DNA from: Fulvivirga sp.
GTDB taxonomy: Bacteria; Bacteroidota; Bacteroidia; Cytophagales; Cyclobacteriaceae
Assembly: GCA_028280565.1 (NCBI GenBank)
Contig: JANQLQ010000154.1
Coordinates: 1 to 43,801, forward strand
Direction: 5' to 3'
Length of the DNA stretch: 43,801 bases
The notes beneath the pieces are model-generated. The model searched no databases and was not told the DNA's origin. It saw only the letters and a program-made list of their open reading frames with translations. This document shows, piece after piece, positions 25,060 through 32,898 of this stretch (its first letter is position 1; each line of letters starts with the position of its first letter). Made by a program: the position numbers and the translations under genes.

Positions 25060-25980
25060 CTAAAACTTAACGTATCCGCTTCCCAGGTGTCTTTTATCAA
25101 AGATCTCCGGGTGTAAGATTTCTGCCAATATCTCGACAGACTCTTTCACCCGGGGCCCGGGACGGTTAAAAAATTGATTGCCGTCAGTGACAAAGACCCG
25201 GTCGTTTTTAACTGCTTGAAGATCAGTCCACCCGGGAAGACTTGTCAATAGCCGCATCTCGTGAAGGGTTCGTTGAATACCGAATCCACACGGCATAACC
25301 GCAATCACTTCCGGGTCGACAGCCCGTATTTCTTCCCATTGGAAGTAATGAGAGTGCTCATCTTTAGCAGAAAGTACATTCTCACCCCCGGCGATCTCCA
25401 CCATTTCCGGCACCCAGTTGCCGGCGAGCATGATGGGGTCCAGCCATTCTATGCAAGCAATGGTGGGAGTTTGCAGACCTGCCACCTTACCCTGCACCAA
25501 GCTGAGCTCTTCTTCTATGCTCCTCAAAAGCCGGGAAGCTTTATCTTCCACTCCCAAGGCCCGTCCCACTTTGGTAATGTCGTTATACACATCTTGCAGG
25601 CTGTTGGGCTCTAGGTTCACGATCTCCGGTTGGGAAGACACCAGCTGGCATACCGCTTCCTCCACGTCTTTCATACTCACTGCGCAAACCTCGCATTGCG
25701 ATTGGGTAAGGATAATGTCGGGTTGTAATTCTTCCAACAGTTCCGTATTCAATTCATAGACCGAAAGACCATATTTTAAGATCTCACTGACCTCCTTGTT
25801 GATGGCAAAGCTCGAACCTTGCGGGTTGAATTTGGGAGAAGTAAGCACCGGGAGGTGATCGAGCCCTGCTGGAAAGTCACATTCATGCGATCTGCCAACT
25901 AGCTGATCTCCATAGCCGAGTGAAGCGGCAATTTCGGTACTGCTAGGCAATAGGCTGATGATCCTTTTCATATTATCCAT
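25060..25980 (-). CDS. Cobalamin-binding protein, BtuF-like, without signal peptide
   Basis: A 306-aa periplasmic-binding-protein fold (BtuF/FecB class): KRIISLLPSSTEIAASLGYGDQLVGRSHECDFP, then the inter-domain helix, and RVFVTDGNQFFNRPGPR near the C terminus. Starts are possible at 25980 or at the in-frame ATG at 25971. Neither gives a signal peptide or lipobox, so the protein is predicted cytosolic, unlike the lipoprotein BtuF at 29689. A QCEVCAV motif near residue 97 could bind metal or corrinoid. Its ATG overlaps the stop of an outer-membrane receptor remnant (TAATG). A cytosolic corrinoid carrier feeding CobU would fit, but this is inference. Confidence 0.85.
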   Translation of the reverse strand: MDNMKRIISLLPSSTEIAASLGYGDQLVGRSHECDFPAGLDHLPVLTSPKFNPQGSSFAINKEVSEILKYGLSVYELNTELLEELQPDIILTQSQCEVCAVSMKDVEEAVCQLVSSQPEIVNLEPNSLQDVYNDITKVGRALGVEDKASRLLRSIEEELSLVQGKVAGLQTPTIACIEWLDPIMLAGNWVPEMVEIAGGENVLSAKDEHSHYFQWEEIRAVDPEVIAVMPCGFGIQRTLHEMRLLTSLPGWTDLQAVKNDRVFVTDGNQFFNRPGPRVKESVEILAEILHPEIFDKRHLGSGYVKF

Positions 25981-26087
25981 TAATTGTTGTATAAAAAATT
26001 ATATCTAACACCTACGGAATACATTCCATCCACGGCGGTAAACCCTGCAAAGCAATGAAACCTTCGTTAAACATATTTGTCTTGGAG
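25980..26087 (-). pseudogene. C-terminal remnant of an outer-membrane (TonB-dependent) receptor gene
   Basis: The minus strand reads TNMFNEGFIALQGLP in one frame (from about 26077) and, after a shift near 26038, AVDGMYSVGVRYNFLYNN followed by TAA (25982-25980). Joined, this is the pattern of a TonB-receptor C terminus: an NLFNE-type turn, then a final beta strand ending in an aromatic (VGVRYNF). No receptor body lies upstream. The TAA overlaps the ATG of the next gene as TAATG, so the lost gene was once the coupled first partner of the cob operon. The intact btuB at 27539 has a different C terminus. Confidence 0.6.
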
Positions 26088-26360
26088 CGTTCTGAAGGTT
26101 CTTTTTTTGATAAATGCAATTTTTAATTTTTATAGCAGTTTAGCAGCACACCCTACTTATTAGACCAAAAATAAATCATGAAAAAACCTCCTAAAACCCT
26201 TATCGGGAAGTTAAGTGATTTTCTATCTCCTTACCAATCATGTTTCAATTTAAGAAAGTCGTAACCATTTGATTTATACTACCGTCAGTGCATAAAAAGT
26301 ATCTTGACACGTCTGTTCAAGCTAATCTCAGGATACAGGGTTTAGGCTGGATTACCTAAT
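26088..26360. other. Intergenic region upstream of the cob block
   Basis: AT-rich; together with the receptor remnant it fills the 380-bp gap between the BtuG-like gene and the cob block. I looked for a second cobalamin riboswitch and found no B12-box here. A 7-bp stem (AACCTTC 26059-26065, GAAGGTT 26094-26100) followed by a T-run faces right, but it has a 28-nt loop. An AGGAGG sequence precedes an 8-codon ATG frame on the minus strand near 26178, probably by chance. Confidence 0.3.
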
Positions 26361-27422
26361 TCAGTTAAATAGAAACCCATTCGGACCTCTGCCTACTTCA
26401 AATGAATCAATGAAAGATCCATCAGCGTTATATCTAAATACTTCGCCATCATCCAAAAAGCCTTTCGAGTCTCCCACATAAACAACACCTGTGGTTGGAT
26501 CTACACCTATGCCATAAAGCGATGTTGCTTCAGAGACAGTGAACAACGGAGTGTCATTCGCATTAGCGTTTGGAGCAATCGAAGTATTAACTGAAAATAC
26601 AGAATTTCCTACATAGAAATAGATGATATTCCTGGCTGCATTTGTAGCAATTTTCCCTTCGTAATTCGTATTCAACTCAATTGTTAACTCTACCTCATCA
26701 GAGGAAGTATTTATTCTATAAAGTGAACCGTCGTTAAGTGGATTGGAATCCGAATCTGAGCCCCCACGACAAGCTACCCATAAATGGTCATCACTATCTA
26801 GCAACATTTGATTGGTTCCATTACCCAAAAAAAGCGTGTCTAAAGCATTGTCGTTTTCAAGGTCTATTACATACAAAGCATTACTGCCAAATGCCTCTGT
26901 TACGTACAGCTTACCATCTACGTATACGATATCTTCCGGTAAAGACCCTACTCCAATGACCGTTTCCTCCATTCCTGTTTCCAGGTTAAAAATTAACACC
27001 TGGCCGGGATCACTAAAGCTCACCCATTCTGTTAGATACCCTCTCCCATTGGCTACTGTCATATACCTGGGGAGTTGTACATCCGACATCGTAAACTGGC
27101 TTTCGAAAGTGAATGAATTGACTACCTCCACTTTATTACTATTATTAGCTACCAGGTAAGTCAATCCATTGAATGAGGTGCCCGATTGAATAACATCTCC
27201 TAATGCGGGCTCTTGATTTACTGTTTGGAAAATAGTTTGCTCTACTTCCAACGAAGTGCGATTAAAATAGGTCACAGAGCCATCTCCATCGGTAAAGTTA
27301 CCCTCATTAATTATGAGGACTCCATCATCGTATTGCCCTCGAGGGGCCGGGTCGTCATCATCACTACAAGAGGCAAGTGCGATGGATAAAATCAATAGTG
27401 ATCTGAACAGAATTTGTTTCAT
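26361..27422 (-). CDS. BtuG-like surface lipoprotein, beta-propeller (YncE/DUF5074-type)
   Basis: A 353-aa lipoprotein: the hydrophobic signal ends in LASC (Cys19), immediately followed by SDDDD, the acidic export signal that sends Bacteroidota lipoproteins to the cell surface. The mature chain starts with VLIINEGNFTDGDGSVTYFNR, the hallmark of DUF5074/YncE-like proteins, and repeats strand motifs such as VEVVNSFTF, GYLTEWVSF, KLYVTEAFG, ALYVIDL, LWVACRGG and VYVGDSKG, consistent with a seven-bladed propeller. In gut Bacteroides, BtuG is a propeller lipoprotein that captures B12 and hands it to BtuB. Position directly downstream of btuB, behind a cobalamin riboswitch, makes the same role likely here. 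Confidence 0.8.
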   Translation of the reverse strand: MKQILFRSLLILSIALASCSDDDDPAPRGQYDDGVLIINEGNFTDGDGSVTYFNRTSLEVEQTIFQTVNQEPALGDVIQSGTSFNGLTYLVANNSNKVEVVNSFTFESQFTMSDVQLPRYMTVANGRGYLTEWVSFSDPGQVLIFNLETGMEETVIGVGSLPEDIVYVDGKLYVTEAFGSNALYVIDLENDNALDTLFLGNGTNQMLLDSDDHLWVACRGGSDSDSNPLNDGSLYRINTSSDEVELTIELNTNYEGKIATNAARNIIYFYVGNSVFSVNTSIAPNANANDTPLFTVSEATSLYGIGVDPTTGVVYVGDSKGFLDDGEVFRYNADGSFIDSFEVGRGPNGFLFN

Positions 27423-27538
27423 TTTTTAGTGTTTAGAACTAGGTTAGTGATTATTACTTTTCTTGAAAAACAGGTTCTTTACTTAATCATAAGTATGATA
27501 ATTTGAATAGTTTATATGCCTTTTAGTACCAGGTTTTG

Positions 27539-29353
27539 TTAATATCTAATTGTTAATTCGATTAAATAATTTCTTCCTGGCATTGCAGTATTGATAACAT
27601 TTTCATACCCTGTATCAAAGACATTATTAGCAGATATGCGTGCTGTAAAGGCAATTTGAGCAACATCGAAAGATTGCCCTACGATAATATCCAACAAGCC
27701 AAAATCATCAATTCGTCCCTGCCTGGAATTACTAAGCGTGTTAAAACGTTCGCCGGTGTAGTTCCATCTTCCAGTGATATGGGCGTGCTTCCTCGCAACT
27801 TTCAATTGCGTAAAACCAGAATGTCTTGGGACATACGGAAGCTGCGTATTTTCTGGCGCAGAAAGATCACGAGAAAGAGTATACTCGTAATTAGCGTGAA
27901 GCGAAAGATTGCAAAAATCAAACGAAAAAGATGTAGTAGAAGAGACTTCTACTCCTGTTACATTTACATTCCTAATGTTAAGAGGACTCCAAATACCATC
28001 AGTAGGTATCCATTGTATCCATTGATCTATATCTGAAACAAACCCTGTAATACCTAACGAAAATGTATCGCCGGTCAAATCAATACCAGCTTCATAATTT
28101 ATACTGAACTCTGGCAATAAATCTGGATTACCACCGGGATTCCAAAAAAGATCGTTAAATGTAGGCACCCTGTACCCTCTTCCAACCTGTCCTCTAATCT
28201 TCAATCGATCAAAGCTTTTTAGAGGGGTCCATTCACCCCCAATGGAAGGAGCGAATACTGCATTTTCGTCATGTATTGCTTCTCTCAAGTTTAAAGAAAG
28301 CAGCAGACCATCAAGTAAGCTGAAATTCCATGACGAAAAAAGGTGGATTTGATTTTGCCGTTCTCTACCGCTGTAACTGCCAGAAGTTGCCCAGGCTTCA
28401 ATCGCTGTCATCCCTAATCGGCTTGTTATTTTCTTTCCAACCTGGAAATCAAACGCATAATTTCCAATGATTTGATGTGATCCTGTAGTTGATACTTCAT
28501 TGAATACGGTTTGGTCCCATGTGTAGCCAACAGAAATAAAATGACGGAATTTATTAGAAAATATTTCATCACTTATGACAAACCTTAGGTTTTCAGACAG
28601 CAACACATCCCTGGACGTACTTGTAATCGTTGGCTGTATTTGTCGGTCATTTCGGGCATACGCAGCCTCAGCGAATAAGAAGTGATTACCTGCAGCCAAG
28701 TTAACACGTTGGGACACTCCAAGTCGATCTACAGAAGCGTGTTCTTGCCTTACTTCTTCACCTCTCAGTTCATAAGGGAAATTATTTTGGATCTTGCCTG
28801 TAAATAATCGTGTTTCACTTGTCAACTCTCCTATTTGCAGTTGTACTGCTGAGCCGAGATCAAGTTGACCAAAACTTCCAACTCCAGTATACAATGTGAT
28901 TAAGGAATCATTCTTAATCACAGAATTATCTAATATTATACTTCCACCAATAGAGCCACTACCAAATGAACTGCTGCCACTTCCTTTTTGGATCGCCAAA
29001 TCATCCACCAAAAACATAGGCCATATCGTGAAATCCGTTTGCCCAAGAGTGGGTGAATTAACTGGGAGTCCATTCCAGAGCACGTTCGTATGACTTGCCG
29101 AAGTGCCCCTTAGGGTAATAGTGGACAATTGTCCATTGCCGTATTCTTTAAAGTAAATGGATGAGTTATCGGCTAGCTGATCTAATGCACCAGATTGCCC
29201 GGACCTGATTGTCTGTATTACTGTCCCAGCCAAGTATTTGTTGACCGGTGATCCAAGTATTTCTACTTCGTCCAAATAAACAAGACTATCTGTTTGTGCA
29301 CTCAAGCTATACACGCAAATAATTAACAGCATGGAAGCAGCAATGGCTTTCAC
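27539..29353 (-). CDS. btuB: TonB-dependent vitamin B12 receptor BtuB
   Basis: A 604-aa outer-membrane receptor. The first possible start is a GTG at 29353 (an in-frame stop lies just upstream), giving a signal peptide KAIAASMLLIICVYSLSAQ. The TonB-box region LVYLDEVEILG and plug follow (ITLRGTSASHTNVLWNGLPVN, then KGSGSSSFGSGSIGGSI). The remainder is a 22-strand-type barrel ending in an aromatic strand, ELTIRY. Cobalamin specificity is inferred from the riboswitch immediately upstream and the downstream BtuG-like and cob genes. The GTG overlaps the stop of a 15-codon leader ORF. Confidence 0.92.
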   Translation of the reverse strand: MKAIAASMLLIICVYSLSAQTDSLVYLDEVEILGSPVNKYLAGTVIQTIRSGQSGALDQLADNSSIYFKEYGNGQLSTITLRGTSASHTNVLWNGLPVNSPTLGQTDFTIWPMFLVDDLAIQKGSGSSSFGSGSIGGSIILDNSVIKNDSLITLYTGVGSFGQLDLGSAVQLQIGELTSETRLFTGKIQNNFPYELRGEEVRQEHASVDRLGVSQRVNLAAGNHFLFAEAAYARNDRQIQPTITSTSRDVLLSENLRFVISDEIFSNKFRHFISVGYTWDQTVFNEVSTTGSHQIIGNYAFDFQVGKKITSRLGMTAIEAWATSGSYSGRERQNQIHLFSSWNFSLLDGLLLSLNLREAIHDENAVFAPSIGGEWTPLKSFDRLKIRGQVGRGYRVPTFNDLFWNPGGNPDLLPEFSINYEAGIDLTGDTFSLGITGFVSDIDQWIQWIPTDGIWSPLNIRNVNVTGVEVSSTTSFSFDFCNLSLHANYEYTLSRDLSAPENTQLPYVPRHSGFTQLKVARKHAHITGRWNYTGERFNTLSNSRQGRIDDFGLLDIIVGQSFDVAQIAFTARISANNVFDTGYENVINTAMPGRNYLIELTIRY

Positions 29354-29397
29354 TGGACAACCGATATCTTTTGAACAGATACGTTAGCGTTAAACAT
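29350..29397 (-). CDS. 15-codon leader ORF overlapping the btuB start
   Basis: ATG at 29397 and TGA at 29352-29350 encode MFNANVSVQKISVVQ. The stop shares bases with the btuB GTG (GTGA). It begins about 35 nt after the B12-box of the riboswitch and just after a small hairpin (CATCT/AGATG, about 29403-29419). It could couple btuB translation to the riboswitch platform, or be a chance frame. Confidence 0.35.
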   Translation of the reverse strand: MFNANVSVQKISVVQ

Positions 29398-29430
29398 CGT
29401 CCATCTTCACCCGAGATGTAGACTTAAAAC

Positions 29431-29603
29431 ACCTTGGCAGGTCTCCTGGCTTGTCCAACTGCGATTACCTTCCCGTCCCATAGAAGGACAGTGGTTAAGA
29501 TATGATCGCAACCTTATAATGGACTTACAGTTGCGGGGACAGCCCCCGATTTTCACGGGGTTCCCTTTTAATCCCGATAGCGCTATTGGCCCCGGGAACC
29601 AAA
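29431..29603 (-). promoter_or_regulatory. Cobalamin riboswitch upstream of btuB
   Basis: On the minus strand the sequence has the conserved cobalamin-aptamer core: GGTTCCC at the 5' side, GGGAACCCCGTGAAAATCGG, GGGGGCTGTCCCCGCAACTGT, and finally the B12-box GCCAGGAGACCTGCC (29450-29436). Order and spacing match the family. It controls btuB and probably the BtuG-like gene, and perhaps the cob genes beyond, repressing them when adenosylcobalamin is plentiful. The expression platform is probably translational, as a short hairpin but no T-run lies between the box and btuB. Confidence 0.97.
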
Positions 29604-29612
29604 ATTCGGGCG

Positions 29613-29641
29613 TAAAGGTAAGTAAAGTTTAAGCATTGCAA
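29613..29641 (-). promoter_or_regulatory. Putative promoter of the riboswitch-btuB transcript
   Basis: On the minus strand a TTG (29641-29639) and TACCTTTA (29620-29613) are 18 bp apart. This resembles the Bacteroidota -33 TTG / -7 TAnnTTTG pair and would place the start of transcription right at the 5' edge of the riboswitch. Confidence 0.4.
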
Positions 29642-29688
29642 AACAAATTATTAATATTGCTCCCGCATAAAAACCACCATCTTTGACC

Positions 29689-30846
29689 ATGAAAGATTTT
29701 CTATTTCCCTGCGTTTTGATATTACTCTCATTGTGGGGGTGCCAGTCCCGGGAAAATGGGCGTACGCGGAAGCAACTTCCCAAGGAAAACACGTATGAAA
29801 CCTACCCGCTTACCTTAGAATATGCCCAAAATCTCGAGATCCATTATTTGCAAGGCATTACCTTGGTCAAGATCGGGGAACCGTTTAAAGGATCATCCAA
29901 AAGCTTGACCTACTATTTTATTCCCAAAGACTTGACGGTCCCTGATTCTTTACTCAATGAAGCCATCATACGCACGCCTGTAGAACGGTTTGCCTGTACT
30001 TCTACCACCCATCTCCCCGCCCTAGATTTATTAGGGGTAACGGATCGACTGGTAGGTTTTCCTTCGCTAAAGTTCGTTTCTTCCCCACAGGTGAGGGCAC
30101 TGGCCCGTGAAGGAAAAGTGGTAGACTTAGGCAAAGACTACAGCCTGAATGTGGAACAGGTGATAGAGGCAGACCCCGGGGTATTAATGAGTTACAGCCT
30201 CGACGGGGACTATAAAGATTTAGGTCCCATACAAAAAGCTGGAATTGACATTCTTATGAATGCCGACTACTTAGAAAATGATCCCTTGGGACGAGCGGAA
30301 TGGATCAAATTTTTCGGCCTGCTTTTTCACAAGGAAAAAGAGGCAGACTCTATTTTCAATACCATAGCCAGTGACTACCGGCAGGTACTGGGCCAAGCCC
30401 AGGCTACCGGTTATGGCCCCACCACTTTTTGCGGTATCGACTACAAAGGAGTATGGTATATGCCCGGTGGGGACAGTTGGATGGGAAAATTCCTTAAAGA
30501 TGCGCAGGCCAGTTATTATTGGGGCAACGATACTAGCACGGGCAGCATGGAACTTAGTTTTGAAACGGTGTACGACAGCGCCTATGAAGCTGATGTTTGG
30601 ATCAACGCCCACACGTTTAAAAGTTTAGAAGAATTGGGTGAAGCCGATGAACGTTACAAGCGTTTCAGGGCTTTTCAAAAAGGAACTGTTTATAATAGCA
30701 ACGCCCGGCTCACCCCGGAAGGTGGCAACGATTATTACGAGTCAGGTACGGTACGCCCGGACATTGTGTTAAAAGACCTCGTGAAAATATTCCATCCTGA
30801 CCTATTGCCAAATTATAAGTTATACTACTTCCAAAAGCTGAACTAA
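29689..30846 (+). CDS. btuF: ABC transporter substrate-binding lipoprotein, BtuF-like
   Basis: From the ATG at 29689 the protein is 385 aa, with a lipoprotein signal ending LSLWGC (Cys18). An upstream TTG at 29683 adds only two residues. The binding-protein fold shows VERFACTSTTHLPALDLLGVTDRLVGF, then NVEQVIEADPGVLMSY, and a C-terminal domain with YYESGTVRPDIVLKDLVKIFHP. This class delivers cobalamin, or in other members siderophores, to a BtuCD-type permease. Position 7 nt ahead of the permease gene and divergent from the cobalamin riboswitch supports cobalamin as the substrate. No riboswitch faces this gene. Confidence 0.9.
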   Translation: MKDFLFPCVLILLSLWGCQSRENGRTRKQLPKENTYETYPLTLEYAQNLEIHYLQGITLVKIGEPFKGSSKSLTYYFIPKDLTVPDSLLNEAIIRTPVERFACTSTTHLPALDLLGVTDRLVGFPSLKFVSSPQVRALAREGKVVDLGKDYSLNVEQVIEADPGVLMSYSLDGDYKDLGPIQKAGIDILMNADYLENDPLGRAEWIKFFGLLFHKEKEADSIFNTIASDYRQVLGQAQATGYGPTTFCGIDYKGVWYMPGGDSWMGKFLKDAQASYYWGNDTSTGSMELSFETVYDSAYEADVWINAHTFKSLEELGEADERYKRFRAFQKGTVYNSNARLTPEGGNDYYESGTVRPDIVLKDLVKIFHPDLLPNYKLYYFQKLN

Positions 30847-30852
30847 CCGAGT

Positions 30853-31911
30853 TTGAGCCATACGATCCGATATCAAAAAAAGTGGACTTTTTTGCTAGTG
30901 GCGGTCTTGCCGCTGGTCATCCTTTGCCTGTTCACCTTAAACATTTCCTTGGGTAGCGTCAGTATCCCTTTTGATCAACTTTTTAGCGCTATTTTCATGG
31001 GAGAAACGGAAAAAAGCAGCTGGCTGCATATCATTTGGCAATTCAGGCTACCCAAGGCATGTACTGCCATCTTGGTAGGAGCAGGTCTTTCCATCAGCGG
31101 GTTACAGATGCAGACGTTGTTCCGGAACCCACTGGCCGGTCCGTATGTATTGGGCATTAGCTCGGGTGCCAGTTTAGGGGTAGCGCTGGTAGTACTCGCC
31201 AGTCATTCTGTCGGCTTTTTTTTCCAAGGCCTTGGCCCGGGAAGTTGGTTGATCGTATTGGCATCTAGTACAGGGTCCTTTTTAGTGTTGCTAGCCGTGG
31301 TGGCGTTGTCGGTCAAGATCAAGGACAGTGTATCTCTTTTGATCATAGGATTGATGTTTGGCAGCGTAACAGGGGCGGTAGTCAGTGTACTCCAGTTTTT
31401 TAGCGAAGCTAAGCAGCTACAACTTTACTTGGTATGGACCTTTGGCAGCCTCGGGGGGCTGGATTGGAGCGAACTTCTTATTCTCACCCTGGTATTGCTG
31501 GTAGGACTGTCGATCACCCTATTCTTGATCAAACCCCTGAATACCTTGCTACTCAGTGAGAATTACGCGCAAAGTATGGGAGTTAATATTAAAAAGACAC
31601 GGCTTTTGATCGTGGTGAGTACTAGCCTGCTGGCAGGTAGCATTACCGCTTTTTGCGGACCCATCGCTTTTGTGGGCTTGGCAGTCCCCCACCTTACCCG
31701 GCTTTTATTCAATACCTCGGATCATAAAATACTAGTGCCCGCGGTCACACTTTCCGGCATCATTGTCATGCTGCTATGTGATATTGTTTCACAATTACCG
31801 GGCAGCCAGTACGTGCTGCCGATCAATGCAATTACTTCTTTAATCGGCGCGCCGGTGGTCATTTGGCTGATCCTGTCCAAGGGCGGCATCCAAACCTCTT
31901 TCGGAAGATGA
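30853..31911 (+). CDS. btuC: FecCD-family ABC permease, BtuC-like
   Basis: A 352-aa permease with about ten membrane helices. The start is the TTG at 30853, six bases after the btuF stop; the first in-frame ATG is about 48 codons later and would remove helix 1. Family motifs include WQFRLPKACTAILVGAGLSISGLQMQTLFRNPLAGPYVLGISSGASLGV and, near the C terminus, FCGPIAFVGLAVPHLTR (the coupling helix region). It forms the transmembrane dimer through which BtuF delivers cobalamin. The stop overlaps the start of the ATPase gene (ATGA). Confidence 0.93.
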   Translation: MSHTIRYQKKWTFLLVAVLPLVILCLFTLNISLGSVSIPFDQLFSAIFMGETEKSSWLHIIWQFRLPKACTAILVGAGLSISGLQMQTLFRNPLAGPYVLGISSGASLGVALVVLASHSVGFFFQGLGPGSWLIVLASSTGSFLVLLAVVALSVKIKDSVSLLIIGLMFGSVTGAVVSVLQFFSEAKQLQLYLVWTFGSLGGLDWSELLILTLVLLVGLSITLFLIKPLNTLLLSENYAQSMGVNIKKTRLLIVVSTSLLAGSITAFCGPIAFVGLAVPHLTRLLFNTSDHKILVPAVTLSGIIVMLLCDIVSQLPGSQYVLPINAITSLIGAPVVIWLILSKGGIQTSFGR

Positions 31912-32897
31912 AGACGAGAGACGTTTTACTCCATACCCATGAACTAGCCGTGGGGTACCGGTCGGGGAAAGAAACCCATATCGTAATGGAGGGGCTTAAC
32001 TGCGAGGTGATGACCAGCCGATTGATTTGTTTTATGGGTCCGAATGGTGTTGGAAAATCTACCTTACTGCGTACGCTGTCAGGAGCGCAAGCTCCCCTAG
32101 CAGGCGATATCTTCCTCAAGGGTAAAAAGATAAAGGAACTCAGTAAGACCTCCCTGGCCTCTTATATCAGTGTAGTATTAACGGACCCTATCCATGTGGG
32201 AAACATCACGGTTCGCGAGCTGATCTCGTTTGGCCGTTACCCCTATATGGGATGGAACATTAATTTTTCATCCCAAGATGCCGATGCGATTGACCGGGCC
32301 ATAGACGAGACACACCTAACCGGCATCGAAAACAGGAAAATAGCAGAACTTAGTGATGGCCAGCGGCAAAAGGTCCTGATTGCCCGTGCCCTGTGCCAGG
32401 ATACCCCGCTGATTATACTGGATGAACCTACAGCTCACCTGGACCTGAATAACCGCGTTGAAATCATAAACTTGCTCAAGCAACTGACGCGAAAGACCAA
32501 AAAGGCCATTCTTATGGCCACCCATGAGTTAGACCTTGCCCTCCAAACTGCCGACGAGCTTTGGCTGGCAGGGTATGATACAGGATTGGAAATAGGTTTC
32601 CCGGAAGATTTAGTATTAAGCGGAAAGATAGATACCGTATTTCAATTGAAGGGTTTCGATCTAAAAACCGGTCACCTCGAAAAAAAGACCGACCGGAGAA
32701 ATGTTTCGGTCAATGGAGAAGGGTATCTTTTATTGTGGACCAGGAATGCGTTGGAAAGGAATGGCTACAGCACCCGCCCGGGAGATGATCTAGAGGTTAG
32801 TATCTCAACAGCCGAAGGTCTCACCCGGTGGAACACCACCACGGGTAAGACCTTCGAAACCCTTGAAACCTTAATAAAATACTTGGATGATCTTTGA
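31908..32897 (+). CDS. btuD: ABC transporter ATP-binding protein, BtuD-like, with C-terminal extension
   Basis: The ATG at 31908 overlaps the permease stop; a longer frame from 31863 would lie in the permease gene and is not used. The 329-aa protein has Walker A GPNGVGKS (44-51), the signature LSDGQRQK, Walker B LIILDEPTAHLDL and the switch MATHEL. The ABC domain ends near residue 250. About 75 more residues follow (from KKTDRRNVSVNGEGYLLLW to the end), which are not part of a standard ATPase and look like a small alpha/beta accessory domain. It powers cobalamin import. The gene ends 1 nt before the stop of the convergent DUF547 gene. Confidence 0.92.
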   Translation: MKTRDVLLHTHELAVGYRSGKETHIVMEGLNCEVMTSRLICFMGPNGVGKSTLLRTLSGAQAPLAGDIFLKGKKIKELSKTSLASYISVVLTDPIHVGNITVRELISFGRYPYMGWNINFSSQDADAIDRAIDETHLTGIENRKIAELSDGQRQKVLIARALCQDTPLIILDEPTAHLDLNNRVEIINLLKQLTRKTKKAILMATHELDLALQTADELWLAGYDTGLEIGFPEDLVLSGKIDTVFQLKGFDLKTGHLEKKTDRRNVSVNGEGYLLLWTRNALERNGYSTRPGDDLEVSISTAEGLTRWNTTTGKTFETLETLIKYLDDL

Positions 32898-32898
32898 C

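Noticed and set aside
26059-26108. Stem AACCTTC/GAAGGTT with T-run as a rightward terminator
   Set aside because: 28-nt loop, only 7 bp, and no rightward gene ends nearby.
26150-26180. AGGAGG followed by ATG and an 8-codon frame (MIYFWSNK) on the minus strand
   Set aside because: Bacteroidota rarely depend on Shine-Dalgarno sites and the frame is tiny; most likely chance.
25981-26360. Possible second cobalamin riboswitch ahead of the cob block
   Set aside because: No B12-box (GCCAGGAGACC-type) or aptamer core on either strand; the sequence instead reads as a receptor C-terminal remnant plus AT-rich spacer.
30998-31911. ATG start for the BtuC-like permease at about 30998
   Set aside because: It would delete the first membrane helix; the TTG at 30853 directly after the btuF stop gives the full family length.
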